64,000 nt of DNA from positions 20,645,657 to 20,709,656 of the forward strand of contig NC_134525.1 in assembly GCF_027942865.1 (NCBI RefSeq), in the 5' to 3' direction. The notes below the pieces were generated by a model. The model saw nothing but the letters and a program-made list of their open reading frames with translations. It made no database searches and had not been told where the DNA came from. Every line of letters starts with the position of its first letter. Position 1 is the first letter of the stretch. Positions 11,832 through 24,760 of the stretch are shown piece by piece. Position numbers and translations under genes: made by a program. Origin of the DNA: Odontesthes bonariensis (lineage: Eukaryota; Chordata; Actinopteri; Atheriniformes; Atherinopsidae).

Positions 11832-14800
11832 ATGTCCAGACTTGAGAACCACTGCTGGAGCTGCTCTTGTTCACCGAAAGCTGAAATTAAGCATTCATCT
11901 GGAGCAAAGTGGTTTGCATCCAAAGCTGAAGAAATGATGTCCATCATCACCACGGTGCTCGGCAGCGCCTACGGCTCCCTGCACGACGTCCGGACCGCCA
12001 ATCTCATCCGCCGGGGTGTCGTACTCTTCACGGTCGGAGTGTTCCTCGCCCTGGTGCTCAACTTGCTGCAAATACAAAGACATGTCACCCTGTTTCCCGA
12101 GGAGGTGATGACAACTTTGTTTTCGTCTGCCTGGTGGATCCCACCTTGCTGCGGCACAGGAGCAGGTGAGCGGACTATAAGCTGATAGAAAATTTTGACT
12201 GGTGGGTTATAAATAGGTCTGGGGGGGCAGTTTTACACTGTTTCTAAGTTGTTAGCTCCTATTTGGGACAAAGGAATGTAGAGAGAGGAGGGGTCACAGT
12301 GCAGTACAATTTCCTTATTAACAGAAAATGAAAGTGAGGAATGTAATCTAGTTTAATTTTTCTTTCAATTGTAGTGACTAAAACTTGAGAAATCCCTTCT
12401 GCGAGGCGTATTTTCATTGCACGCCTAACGAGACTGCAAATAGTGCCATCTTAAACGAAATACGATAGAATCAGAACACCTTGATTGAGTCACCAAAGTC
12501 ATCAACTTCTGTAGCATCACATGGTGATGTATCATCATTAGGCTTTGTATTCATTAGCTATTATTTAAGCATTCTTATCTCGGGCAACGTTAGTTCTTAT
12601 GGTTTTGTCTGGCAGCCAGTTATCGAAAAACCTGACTCGGTACAGATGGTAGAGATTCTTGATCTCTGATTGGTCGCAACAACCGGACACGACGTGTGCT
12701 GTACGCTCATTGGCTGGTGTCATAACGGGTGAGCTGAGGGCCTTCCCCTTTTTGAGGCCAAGAACCAGGAAGCTGGGGAAAAAATAAAGAAGCATCCGTG
12801 TTAGACTCCTCCTCACATGTGCTGCAGGGAGGAAAACAAACCCGAACAAAAGGGGTATAGCGTCAAGTTTCACGGTCTGTTCACTTAAGTATCTGCCTCA
12901 TTAAAGTGTCAATGTCAAGCAACAGCTTGTTCTGAGGGTTTTTTTTGTGTAAACTAAGTACATTTAATTCTCAGAAGATTGTTCAGAGAAGCTATCACGG
13001 TGCCATGTCTTTAATCCCTTACTATAATAATAATAATATATTTTATTGTAAAGTTTCAATTGAAAAGTTGACCAGTAACAGCAAAATATCATGCTTTGTT
13101 AGTTATTAGCATTCTTTCTAATAATCAACTTCAAAGAAAGGTGAAATTGCTGTGCTATTTTCTTACAGTAAACTACAGTAAAAAGCAGTTTCTTCACAAT
13201 TTCTAGTTTTAAATGTTCTGCAGATATGTAGTAAAAGAGTGCCAAAACATACATTAAATGGACACACAAACAAACAAGTCGGAGACAAAATAAGTAAACT
13301 TTTTTTTTTTTTTCCTTGCCAGTGTTTTAAGCATACGCACAGGTTGTGTATAAATGAGTCACTAAGTATGGAAACACAAGCTCAGCAAAAAAAAAAAATC
13401 TCTTGCAGTAGCTCTCTGGCGGGATTTTCCATCTGTGGTAAACATAATTTTTTGCTTATCCTGTGTAATTTTGGCCTGTTGCTTCCTTTTTTTGCAGCTG
13501 TTATCGGCCTGCTGTATCCCTGCCTCGACAGTCATTTGGGGGAGCCACACAAGTTCAAGAGGGAGTGGGCCAGCGTAATGAGATGCATCGCAGTGTTTGT
13601 CGGTATCAACCACGCAAGTGTTGTATCCTTTCATGATGGACTCATCCTCTGCAGACTCGGTTATTTTCATTGTTTCCCACATCCCTTTTAATTTTTCATT
13701 GTTGAAATCAGTGGAAGGTTCACCAATAATCCATTTGTTAGCAGGGCTAGAGCAGTGCACCAGCCTGCATTACCCTTTGACGTCAACTGTTGGTGGAACA
13801 AACTGGTCGTACAAATATTTGAGTGAGACCTAATCACATGTCAGCTTCATACTGTTTGACTTTGTCCTTAACTTACCATAACGCAGAAACTAGACTTTGA
13901 CAACAACGTGCAGCTCTCCCTAACGCTGGCAGCCCTGTCCTTGGGCCTGTGGTGGACATTCGACCGCTCCAGGAGTGGCTTTGGCCTGGGCATTACCACC
14001 GCCTTCCTGGCCACCGTGATCACACAGCTGCTGGTCTACAATGGAGTTTACCAGTAAGTCTAAAGGTTTCTGCAACACCACGGTGTTCAGGAACAGTTGT
14101 ATAAGTGGGTCAAAGTAAACCCAGCTCTGGTGGGATTGAATGAGATAAAATACTTGGAACTACCTTTCTGCTTATAGCATGTGAAGCACTGAGGGTTATT
14201 TATGGTGGTCTCCTTGTCTCTTGGATTCCAAGTAGTAGTGCCTCAATGAGAATTTGTGGCATATGACATCCAAAATATGCAGCATAGATGGGTAACTGGT
14301 CGAAAAAGTAGCTGCAAAATATTAGAGCAACAAAGCAGAAAGCTCCTAAAAGTGTTGTGAGTTGTAATCCATTTATCCCACATTAGTAACAATTATATAA
14401 TAATTGTTGGGGTTTTTGTTTTGTGTTTTTTGTCTCCTTTTCAGGTACACATCTCCAGACTTCTTATATGTGCGCTCCTGGCTCCCATGCATATTCTTCT
14501 CAGGCGGGGTTACTGTGGGTAACATCGGACGGCAGCTTGCCATGGTAACGTCTGCTGCCATTTCTAATCTGTAATCCTCTAAGTGAAGGATCAGTCTGAT
14601 GTATTAATGCCTTTGTATGCTGCTGACACTGCCTCAGGTCACACTTGACATAACACCTCACCTCAACCCGTCTTTGGAATGTCGCCATTTTAGGATTGAC
14701 CTCGACCAATATATCTGCTTATAAAGTGGCTCCATTACATACCTGAAAAGACCCCCTCATTCTGCGGCTGTTGCTCCGCTGTATTTCTTCACACTGATAA

Positions 14801-17012
14801 ATCAGAAGCAGCACATTGGCATCCCGCTGTCTCCTTTCAAATAGAAAGCTTGCATTGTTGAATCAGAGGTACGACAGTGGTGATGGAGTGAAGTCTGACC
14901 ATGCCAACACACCTTTCTTAAATCGCAAAATTTCGGAGTCCGCCGTGAGAAAATCTTTATGTTGTCTTTCGTGATAACAAAGTCTGTCATTGTTTCCAAA
15001 CACATGGTGCTCACACCCTGTGTTCTGGAACCACGTAACTGAGTTATGGGTCCCAAAGTTTAGCGTTTAACATGCTTAAGATTGATCCTGTCCATTTAAC
15101 ACACTGAGCCAAGGGTTGCCCATCAATAGTTAAGAAGCAAATCACAGATTAAATGATCATGAGGCCTTAGTGTCGTGAATTTCGTCATCCTCAGCAGCCT
15201 GTGAAGGCCCACCGGGTCCCTCTGTGGCCAACTGCGTGCAGCCCAAATATTTGTCACTGATACTGGATCAGTTTCCATTCAGAGAAACAACATACGAGGC
15301 TGATGGTGCATTCAATTCAGACGCTGGAGTGTTTTGTAGCACTGTAGGACAGTCAAGCATTTACCCATTTAACATGATTACATTTGTTCTGCTACCTGTC
15401 GCCAGCTACAACTGTAATCATGAAGCTCCGGGATCTCAATGACAGCTATGTTAAGTTTAATTTAGTGGATCACTGCCATCCATTCGTAAAGGAATCTACT
15501 GATCCTGTGACCCGGTGATTGGAGGATAGATACATTGGATGCAATGGATCCCAGGACAAAAACCTGTGATATCCAATTGTGTTACCTAGTTTGATCATAA
15601 GAAAAAGTTTTGTCACATTTTTCTTTTCCTTTAAAGTGCTTCCAAACTGTTTTTTCTTTCTTTTCTTTTTTTTAAATCAACTCCAGGTTTTATGTGGAAT
15701 CAAGCAGAAAGATATCTTGATATCGATCCATGGCCTTCTCATCCGCCCTGTCAAAATTCAGTGATAATCACATAATAATTTATCACTGTCAGCTTCTGTT
15801 ACAAAAAAATGACTTCAAAAGACACCCTGCGCCACACATGCTTTATTTGTTACGCAGCTGAGCCACAGCAGCAGATGAGATTGTCAAATTGGTTAAGATT
15901 TGTTGGAAAAACATTGGATGCCCCCCTTTCCTTCATAATTATCCCATCAACTCAGCTTTGATGTCTTCATTAAGCGTCTGCCCGGAAGCCTCACCTCATT
16001 CTGTCTGTAAAGTAAGAGTCCCGTCACTCCCTCAGTTTGACTCAGTGAAAGCGTGAAAGCAGATTAAGAGCTGTTGTTTTTCACAGTCGTGCCGAGACAC
16101 AGAGCCAGTCAGGACTCGGCTGACCAGAGGGTCATTTGCTACTTGTTGTTTTTGTTTGTGATGAGGCCTGAGGAATGTTGGCACAAGTTGGAACTCGTGG
16201 TTTTGTTCCGTGTTTTTCCCTCAGTCGCTCCAGTGGATAATTTATGAGAGAGATCAGAAGGAACGGGAGACTTTCCTTCTCAAAATTGTTTTTTGTGGCT
16301 TTTTTTCCCCCTTTCTTTTATTTTAAGTTTAAGCCACTTAAAGTGAAACAATCTCTTTAGCAGAATTATCCATGCAGAGTTAGAAAAAAATTCTAAATAA
16401 ACCCCTGTGTAGCACTGGTAATAGATTTTTTTTTTGTTTGTTTTGAAGCTAATTAGCTGCTAAGTTTCCCATTTCACCAGTTACAGTCAGTGTGGTTTCA
16501 AAATTCATGGGCAAATAGGCTTACAAAACTGCCAACTTCTATCTGAAAGAAATTTAGAAAAATATTTTGGGATGGGTAAAATGAGAAGTTAGGAAACACG
16601 TATGCATTTTATTCATTTTGAGCAAGCAAAATTTTCTCCACTGACGGTATAGCAAGTTTCCACTTTCCTAGAAAAGGGAACAAAAAGAAAAAACAAGACA
16701 CTTAGGGGAAGTTTTTAAATTTCTTCAAACAGCAGCTCGAACAGATCCATGGTTACACGAAGGATTAAAAATGTGTGAAGGTTTTAGGGAGCTGAGACTC
16801 GAACATGAGGTGTCATCAGAACATTGTAGCAACTTCTCACAATGCAGGAAATGTTGTTTTAACTTGTGAATGTCTGCTCTTTTTACATGTAACTGTTTGC
16901 ATTGTGTGAAGAGTTCTAATCACCGGATCAAATGAATCAATATATTGCTAATACGGGATTACGGGCCTTCTTTATCTTTCAGGGTGGCGTTGAGAAACCC
17001 CACATGGACTGA
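11832..17012 (+). CDS. insig1: Insig1, insulin-induced gene 1 ER sterol-sensing regulator (5 coding exons)
   Basis: Coding exons are 11832-12165, 13498-13622, 13887-14053, 14445-14544 and 16983-17012. Phases close exactly and give 251 aa, shorter than the human protein (277 aa). Insig1 is a polytopic ER membrane protein that binds oxysterols, retains SCAP-SREBP and recruits HMG-CoA reductase to ER-associated degradation. The first membrane segment is about residues 62-80 ([19 protein letters not shown]). Residues 126-133 read GEPHKFKR; K130 and K132 align with the ubiquitinated lysines of human INSIG1. [10 protein letters not shown] at 175-184 carries D179, equivalent to human D205 needed for SCAP binding. 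The long N-terminus with HCWSCSCS and the C-terminus EKPHMD fit INSIG1 rather than the shorter INSIG2. The exon 2 donor (GTT followed by GTATCC) is weak, but the phase and the HASV-KLDF junction support it. The last exon codes only nine residues. Confidence 0.95.
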
Positions 17013-20000
17013 ACGCTGAACTGCACAATGGCAGAAAGATGGACAGCAAGGCAAAGGGCAGCCAAACTAGAGACGGATTAGTTATGTGAGGAATGAGAAG
17101 AGTAACTGGAGGAAAAAAAAAGACTCATTGTTTTTTGACTCCATCCTTTGTTCTCATCTGTCATGAGAACAAAGTGCAGGTCAGAGAAGCCCCTCATCTA
17201 ACGTGCCATGTCCTCTGCACCTCCTTGCGGCCAAACAACCTCTCGCTCCCGTCTGTGTTCTCCATTAGCATTAAGGCTTCCTTCACACGCGACGGGAGGA
17301 CAGCGTTTGCCTTTTCTGTTTTCTTGTTTGAAGTGAACAGTGAACTGCTTTCATTTATGGAGTGGACGTGTGCACTTGAGCGTGGGATGTACTGTATCCT
17401 GGTCTTAGCACAACAGACTCGATGGGGATATGATGTTTGTTTGAGTTTTTTTTTTTTTTATTAGCCTGAGTATAATATTATCATAAAAGGGAAATGTTGC
17501 ATAAGTGGGCACAAATATGTCTTCACTCTCACATGGAAATGTATCCAGTGGCCTCAGTGGCGTCAGTGTGACACGGGGGAGATGTATGTTCCCAATCAAA
17601 ACCAAATTAAGTATTTATTTTCTAAGCTCTCACTGACCCCAAACCAAATGTATGTGCGATAATGAATGATGCTGCTCATTTTTGAGGAGTTGTTTGGGAA
17701 ATGTTTTACTTTCTTTCTGAGAATTGCTGTATGTCCATAGAAAGAACTCACAAAAGGAACTTTTTTTTTTTAAGAAACTAAAAAGATTCCCTCAGATTAA
17801 AGACTCGTGAAGATGAGACAAATTAGTTCTCCAATGAATGACAAACATGACGGCAACGATGCTATAACTGGTTTCTAGTTGGTAGTGATAATCCAGAAAG
17901 ACTGTGCAAGAACAATGAGGCAACATAAAGCAAGGAGCAGGCAGCGCTGTAACAGTAAGCATGGAGGAGCATGGATTTGGTTCCTGCTGCTGTAAGTCTT
18001 AATTTACTGCGTGCAAGTGGGGTCATTGATTTTGATGCTGCAAACAAGACGAGCAGTAGCAACAGAGCAAATTCAAAATGCCCACAACCTTGTGGGAGAC
18101 TGGCCATTTTAACTTTTGCAGAAACTGTACGTGATATGACTAGGATGGACTGAAATAGAATGTTCAGCGCTGCTAAAGTTCCTGCAATATCAGAAAAAAA
18201 CAACCCATTCCTTGCAGGGACTTATGGGAGTTAAAGAAAATTTCTTTGGAGCCTAATTTAGACTTGCTTCAGATTCTCTGTTTTTGTCAATAGAGTGGCA
18301 GCTTTTTAAAAAAAAAAACATAACAGCAAGCGGAAGTGCTGTAGTTCCCTTTTCTCTCCATAGTCAGAACATAGTTTCATACCCATTAAGACCCGATGCA
18401 ACATGTGGGTATTGCAGTTGTCTGAGAAAGCGCCTCAGGTCTAAATGGGTTGACTTGGGCCTCATTGATCTAATATGAGTAAATATTCAGCCTCTAAAAC
18501 AGGCTGGGCTCATGCTCAAACCCCACAGGCTTACAGAAGTAGGCGCCTGGGTAGACTAGTCTGCGGCCCGGCCCTTATTTAAGTTTTTGCTGTGGAAATG
18601 TTGCAACAGAAGTGAACAGAGGGGAAACTGCTCGCTTTGGCGGACTTGTGGCTTGTTTGACTTGAGTCTAAAAAGTCAAGGTAATTTAGCTACGTATTGA
18701 TTTCCTGATCTTTAGAAAAAAAAGCAAATGAATTCCAGAGTATTTCCTTTTTTCATAAATTTTGGTAAACGAAATGCAGAGAGACAGGGAACATGCATGA
18801 AGTGCCAGTGAGTTTACTACCCATCTTCCTTGTGGATATGAGCATTTTCACTTCTGTGTATTAGGCTTTAGGTGACATGCTGTAAAATATTTTGAGCACA
18901 AAATGCAAACTCCTTAGGTTACTCAGTGGAAATAAGTCGTTATTTTCCGGTGGATATGATATTCACAGTCTAAGCCGTCTGTCAGTACAAGATTATCTGG
19001 ATCTTTTTTTTTTTTCTGCTTTAGTTCGAGTAAAGCAAAGAGAACTGTTTGTAGATGAGAAGGAAAGTTTGGACGAGTACAACACATGAGCATTAGTCTG
19101 GGCTGAAAATATGTCAGTACTATGCAGAGGCCACCAAGGTGGTTCTGGAAGAATGTACCAGAAGTATATCCAGTGATTTTTCACCTATGGTCTAAATGTC
19201 ATGTAGAATGGCCCTTTGTTTCCCATTTACACATTTTTCTGTGTGATCTCACACATTTCCCACTTGTAGCTTGAAACTTGCTTTGATAGTTTGGGAACAT
19301 ACAGAATAAAGGGGAGGGCACCACGTTTCTTAAGATTTGCAATCCGTGATTGCCTGTGTATTATAGAATGTAGTGCTTCTGTCACTATAACATTTTAGGT
19401 TTATTTGTATAAAAAGAAAATTTAAAAAAAGACATTACTGCTTGTATATACAGTATAATGGCTTGCCAATATAATCAGACAGGTATTACCGAAATAGACC
19501 TACAGTATGTTAGAGTTTTTTGGGGTCTAGAGGATTAAGTGCAATCAAACAACACACGAGCCGATTATTCTTTATTTATTATTTCTGACAAAGGCTAAAA
19601 ATTATAATTATTTGTTTGTAATGCAGTGTGGATCATCCAGAAAAAGCAATAACATCTTTGTTTTTGTGAAGAAGAAGTTTTTGTCAGAGATCACATGCCT
19701 TTGGGGTTCATACCAATGACTCTCATCAGAGAGACGAGATGACAAATTGTGTTGTGTCAAACTGTTATTTAGGTCTCATTTGATAGCGTTAAGTGAGGAA
19801 ACCTGATTTATTTTTCTAAGTAATCTTTGTGGCAGACCACTTCAGGTTACGTCTGCTTTCATTCAGGTGTGCTAAACAGAAGACGAAGCTTCATTTTGTT
19901 GAAGTGGTGAAGCACCTTTTGTTGTGATGTGTTAGAGTATCCGTGTGTCTGATATTTCAGCTGTGTATTGTTTTTGCTACGTTGGATTTAAGTGAAAAAT

Positions 20001-20025
20001 AAAAGAAAAAAACACCGACAAGGAT
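17013..20025 (+). other. insig1: insig1 3' UTR, likely extent
   Basis: No further gene is seen after the stop codon; open frames here look random. The first good polyadenylation context is AATAAA at 19305-19310. A second, stronger one is AATAAA at 19998-20003 with GT-rich GGATGTCTGTTATC downstream. The region is T-rich and AU-rich like other long fish 3' UTRs. That the whole 3 kb is transcribed is inference; an earlier end is possible. Confidence 0.5.
19998..20003 (+). terminator. insig1: candidate insig1 polyadenylation signal
   Basis: Canonical AATAAA followed within about 30 bases by GGATGTCTGTTATC, a GT-rich downstream element. The alternative upstream AATAAA is at 19305. Confidence 0.5.
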
Positions 20026-20709
20026 GTCTGTTATCATTTCTTGGGTTCGGGGCTGGATTAAGGAATTCAAAATGTTTATTAATGAAGATGAGCATCAAGA
20101 TTTAGCACTGATATTATCCATGAGAAATAAAAACAAACAATTCCAGCCTCCCATTTGTAGATATTTACCATTACCAAAACAACAAACTGATTAAAAACTG
20201 AAGTAATTAGATGTACTAACAGCTTCAGTTCATAACAATAGTCCACTAATGTTATTGAGCTCCTTAACGCTCAGTTGGAATGGAGCTGTCTGGTGTGTCG
20301 ATGGTGGCACTTGTGTCTGCTGTCACAGCCAAGTTGAATAGATGAGGACGCTCCTTTGTCTCTGATTTCTGTCAGTCTTCGAAGCCATCATAATGTCTTT
20401 GGCTGTATATTCCCTCTTCTTCGTCTCGTCTGTAACACCCTCCCCAACCACCAAAATGCCCTGAAAACACCCCCCTCCCCCTGTGTGTCACAGGGATCAT
20501 GAGGAACTGCCCCCCCTCCTTCTCCTTCCTCTGTCTACCCCCTCTCTGAACACGCCTTTCTGGAGGGCAGACTTCTATTTATACCTAGCGGGGGACTGAC
20601 AGTTAACCTTTTGCACTGGGGGGAAATTTCTGGGAATGGGGCCAATATCTGTGGGTTATTTTGAATCAACCCCTTATTCTGGAAAGCTCTCTGTTCATCT
20701 ACGTATCCA

Positions 20710-20752
20710 TGTATCTATGTATCTATCTATCTATCTTTCTATCTATCTATCT
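20710..20752 (+). repeat. imperfect TATC microsatellite
   Basis: Repeated CTAT/TATC tetranucleotides interrupted by TATGTA and CTTT variants. Confidence 0.85.
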
Positions 20753-20959
20753 TTTCCTCCATGTCTCTGCTGGGACAACGATCCAGCGCCACACGCCAGC
20801 TCTTTCCACTGCTTCCTCGGTCTCTCCTCGGGCAGAATAATTGGCCAGGCTTCAACCTCCTTTCATTTCCAGCCACAGCAAACTCAAAGACTCCATTAGA
20901 GCACCTCCTTATTGCCAAAAGCACCCCATCTCTCCCCCCTCCTCACTCCCTCCATCCTT

Positions 20960-21110
20960 CCTCCAAGGCAATCAGGGGAGCCGAGGAGGGCCTATCTCGC
21001 ATATTGATTTGCGCCATCTATGGGTTTGCACTGGCAGACAGCTCTTTGCTGCACCTTTGTGACTTTAAAATTTCTGTTATGTCGGCCATTGATATAATGT
21101 AGTGAGTCAA
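20960..21110. promoter_or_regulatory. candidate conserved noncoding element
   Basis: A compact, non-repetitive block (CATATTGATTTGCGCCATCT, CTGCACCTTTGTGACTTT, CGGCCATTGATATAATG) stands out from pyrimidine-rich flanks. It has an ATTGAT Hox/Sox-like site and a CTTTGTG TCF/Sox-like site. No alignment was run. Confidence 0.25.
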
Positions 21111-23267
21111 CTGCCAGAAAATATGAAGACATTGAAAGTTTAACAACTATGCACTCAATCGCAACCTTTTTAACTTCACTTTAACGTCTTAAAATCTCAT
21201 CGTTCATGAGAGAAGTGGGAAACCATGCCCGTTTTGTGGAACATTCTCAGCAATCAAGATCACCATGAATGGGATAGAAGCAGTCTTTATTGATTTCAGG
21301 CGGAAACATTGCAGCAGCAGTCTGAGAGGTATACATGGTTTAAAAAGAAAAAAAGACTACAGACAACAATAAGAACACTGAGATAAACCCTAGTGCAAAC
21401 TTTACAGTTAAACTTTCTGACAATCCAGTTAAAACCAAAGTAAATAGAGCATGTTTTAAATCAACACAAATATGCGAAGGTTGATAATGAATTTGTACAA
21501 AATTTCAGAAATAACAATATCATTAAAATCATGCATACGTGCTTATGTAACACAGAGGCTGTGCAATCTAGACTATGAGATCAAACCACAAAAGGTTGAA
21601 CTAAAGTCACAGTTTAAGAGAAGTATGATACAATACGTTGGTTAAATTACTCCCTTTTTTTTAACTTTACAATTTCTGTGATGCAGCTATAACTCAAATA
21701 CAAACTTCTGCCCAGGACAGAAGTGCTGTTCATGTATATATTCAGAAAAACTATTCGAGACTTAAGAAACATAGTTTAGTACTTCGACTGCATTTCACAT
21801 TAGTATCCCTCAAAATATTGTGGAAATGGAAGATCAACATGATCATTTTTGTTTAATGAAATATACTATTAACGGCATTATGTTCACACCTGGATACAGG
21901 TTATTTTCCTCATGGCAGTGTTGCATTAAAAATGCATTCATTAGCCTTACAAAAGGTGTTGCTGTTGATCAAACCATTTATTCCCATGCTTCTTTTTTAG
22001 AGGAAGTTATTCCGCGTTGTCATATATTTCATATAAAGATAAGTTATAAGCAGATCCATCAAGGGAATCTTTCTCCTCCAAAATTCTCAGTTGAGTTCAT
22101 ATAAGATGCTCAAGGCTAAAATAAGTAAATATTTTCATGAATTAATACTTATTTTTGCAGCGTAACTTAGTTTTTTCTGCATTCCTATTTAAACAGTTGT
22201 CTTACAAGCTCTCAGATTCATCTTAAGGCCCTATGGGAGTGGCTAAAATCAAAGGTTTGGAGCCACTGGAGCGGACTACTAAACTTGATATATCAAGTTT
22301 AAGTTTACACCCACCTTGAGCAGCTACAACAGAGAAATGCTGCTTACAGATCGATGCATCGGTATTAATAAACTAGTTATGCAACACAGCTATTTCAGTC
22401 CAAAGTACATTATTTTGGCACTAGTGTACTTTCCCTCTGAGCATCAATTTCTATTGTCTTTCGGTCAACTCATCCTGCCTCTCACACACATTTAAAATCT
22501 GTACAGTGCTGCATACATGGTAGTTGCTTTGCTTTACATCCCTCCCTTGTGTTTAACTGATGTTTGGTCTTCCTTGGCTGGCTGAAGTTCAATCTTAATT
22601 TGTTTTGATGCACTGAGGACGCGGCGGAGAAACAAGTTGAGGGGCAGAGGAATAGGAAGATATTGAAATACATAGGCTCTGGAGCTTTTAGCCGTAAAGC
22701 AGAGTACAAGATAACAGTGTTGTCTCCTCAGTAGTGATGGTCTTTGTTACCACCAGATGACAGTGTTTATCCTCTCAGCTTGTCTGGACATGACATCTAT
22801 GGACCCCTAGTGGAGGGACAGGGAACTAAAATGTCTTGGAAAGCAAAAAAAAAAATAATTGCCCTATCACTAAACTGTACTTCCATGAAAATATAGATAC
22901 GTTTTTTAATAAATCACACGCTGTACATCCCTCATTTGAGAGAGCAATTCTTTTATGTTAAAAAATGCATTTCCAAGACAGGAAATGATATCGATAACTT
23001 AAAAAATGTATACACATTTTCCATGAAGCCTCTTAAAGCTGCTGATGAACATGCAAACTTGGATTCCAAAATATGTTTTATCAAACAGTGTCAGGAATAT
23101 TATTCCTGGAATATTTTTCGCACACTGCAGTGAGTAGGCTGAGTCACATGCATGATAGAAAAGGTCAGTGGAATGGATTTAGTGTGGAGAAAATCATTGC
23201 ACATTCTTATTTCTCAGCCAAAAGGTCTTCAGCAGCATTAATATCCTGCGCTCTCTGATAGATAATG

Positions 23268-23302
23268 AAAGATTGTGTGTGTGCAAGTGTGTGTGTGTGA
23301 GA
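23268..23302 (+). repeat. TG microsatellite
   Basis: Interrupted TG repeats (TTGTGTGTGTGCAAG, then GTGTGTGTGTGAGAG). Confidence 0.8.
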
Positions 23303-24499
23303 GTCGTTTAGGTCTACTGAGTCTTCATTACACCAGAGCGGGGTCCACTCCTGTCCTCTGCCCTCACTCATTGCCTCTCCCACTGCTAGCCAGGAATAAT
23401 GAATTACAGTCGATGCCATGGGGGGGCTGAGTGAGTGGCTCAGAAGTGGACTCCATTTTAGCTCAAATTACCTCTCAGATCCCATTCAAATAGCAGTCTC
23501 AGGCTGCTCTCTGCTTTCCCTCCATATTCCAGTCTAAAGAAGGAAATCATCCTTTTACCTCTTCTCCATTTACACATCTAAGTTGTGATTCCCACTTTTT
23601 TGGTGGTCATTTCTTTGTGCTCTTGTTTAAAATCACAGGAGAAATCAGGAGAATCCAAAAAACTAAATAAGCACAAACATTTACTTAAAACAATTGACTA
23701 AATCAGCTTTAAAAATGTAAACCCATCGGTATCAACATATAATCATCATGCGCAATTTACCATTCCTGTTGCTCCCTCCTCTTCCTTCCACAGAACAATA
23801 ACAAAATGACAGCACAAACCTCAGGTGATGGCACATTATGCATGCCATCCAAACAAATCCCTCCCAGTGTAAATTAAACACACCCATTGCATCTTACAGC
23901 ACAGATCAGACTCTGTAAAATCGACCTGGGTAATAACACCACCAGCTGAATGAAAGGTAATGGAATAAATCAAGGTGAGCATTTCCACTGCATGATCTAT
24001 CCTGACAGGCAGACAACAAAAACTCTGCATTTTGTGAACTCGCAAACAAAAGGCTAAAAGTATACCTCAGGTCAACAACTGTGCTCATTGTTTTCTAGGG
24101 GGAAAAAATGAGTGGAGATAATTCAATTCATGATTGAAGAAGATTAGTCACGTTCTCTGGCCTGGGTGTGGGCTTCATTTGCTAAGGGAAGCGCTGTTGA
24201 AATATAAACAATTTGGTGGGGGGGCAAAAGCCCTTCCTGCTGTTTTGTGGCTCTACAGAGTCAAAATCAAATTTAAACACACACCAAAGCAATATATGTC
24301 ACCTGTTTTTTCAATTTTTCAAATAATGGAGACTTAATCTAAATAACCTACAGCAAGCTTGCTGCCACACTTGCTAAAGGTCAATGTTAGTCATCTTTTA
24401 ATTAGCCTTCATTCGTAGGCCTATAGGCATATGTCTAGTAAAAGAAAGAAAAATAAAAAAGGCATGCTTTTCACCTGACTGTTGAGAAACACACCAAGT

Positions 24500-24760
24500 T
24501 GGCAGACTAAAACCGTCCGGGAAAGTTGCCGTGCACCTAAGTGACACATTAACAGCATATCCGCTAAGTGGGGGGTAAAAACAACTCAGGTGCGCAGGGG
24601 GTGAAAGGGACTCTTCGGTAGCACATGGCGCTTTCAGGGGAGTCCTGCACTATTTTGGCGAGTTTAACGGCAAAGGGCGCGATGCCACACAAGAAGAAGG
24701 GTCAAGTGACCGCATATGAGTGACCTCCATCCACTATAATTAAAGTTGCAAGCTGGACTC
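24500..24760. promoter_or_regulatory. candidate conserved noncoding element
   Basis: A balanced-composition island between AT-rich flanks. It includes GCATATCCGCTAAGTGG, CACATGGCGCTTTCAGG, ATTTTGGCGAGTTTAACGG, GTCAAGTGACCGCATATGAG and CTATAATTAAAGTTGC. Both E-box-like CATATG and homeodomain-type TAATTA sites occur. No open frame with splice sites runs through it. Confidence 0.3.

Noticed and set aside
12660..12720. Two CCAAT-type boxes (GATTGGTCGC, CATTGGCTGG) in insig1 intron 1
   Set aside because: Could suggest an internal promoter, but no start exon or CpG enrichment accompanies them.
13239..13760. Overlapping open frames of 150 and 132 codons on both strands
   Set aside because: They are shadows of insig1 intron 1 and exon 2; only the 125 nt exon within them is real.
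17093..17464. 123-codon plus-strand frame after insig1
   Set aside because: It lies in the probable insig1 3' UTR, is low-complexity at its end and matches no family.
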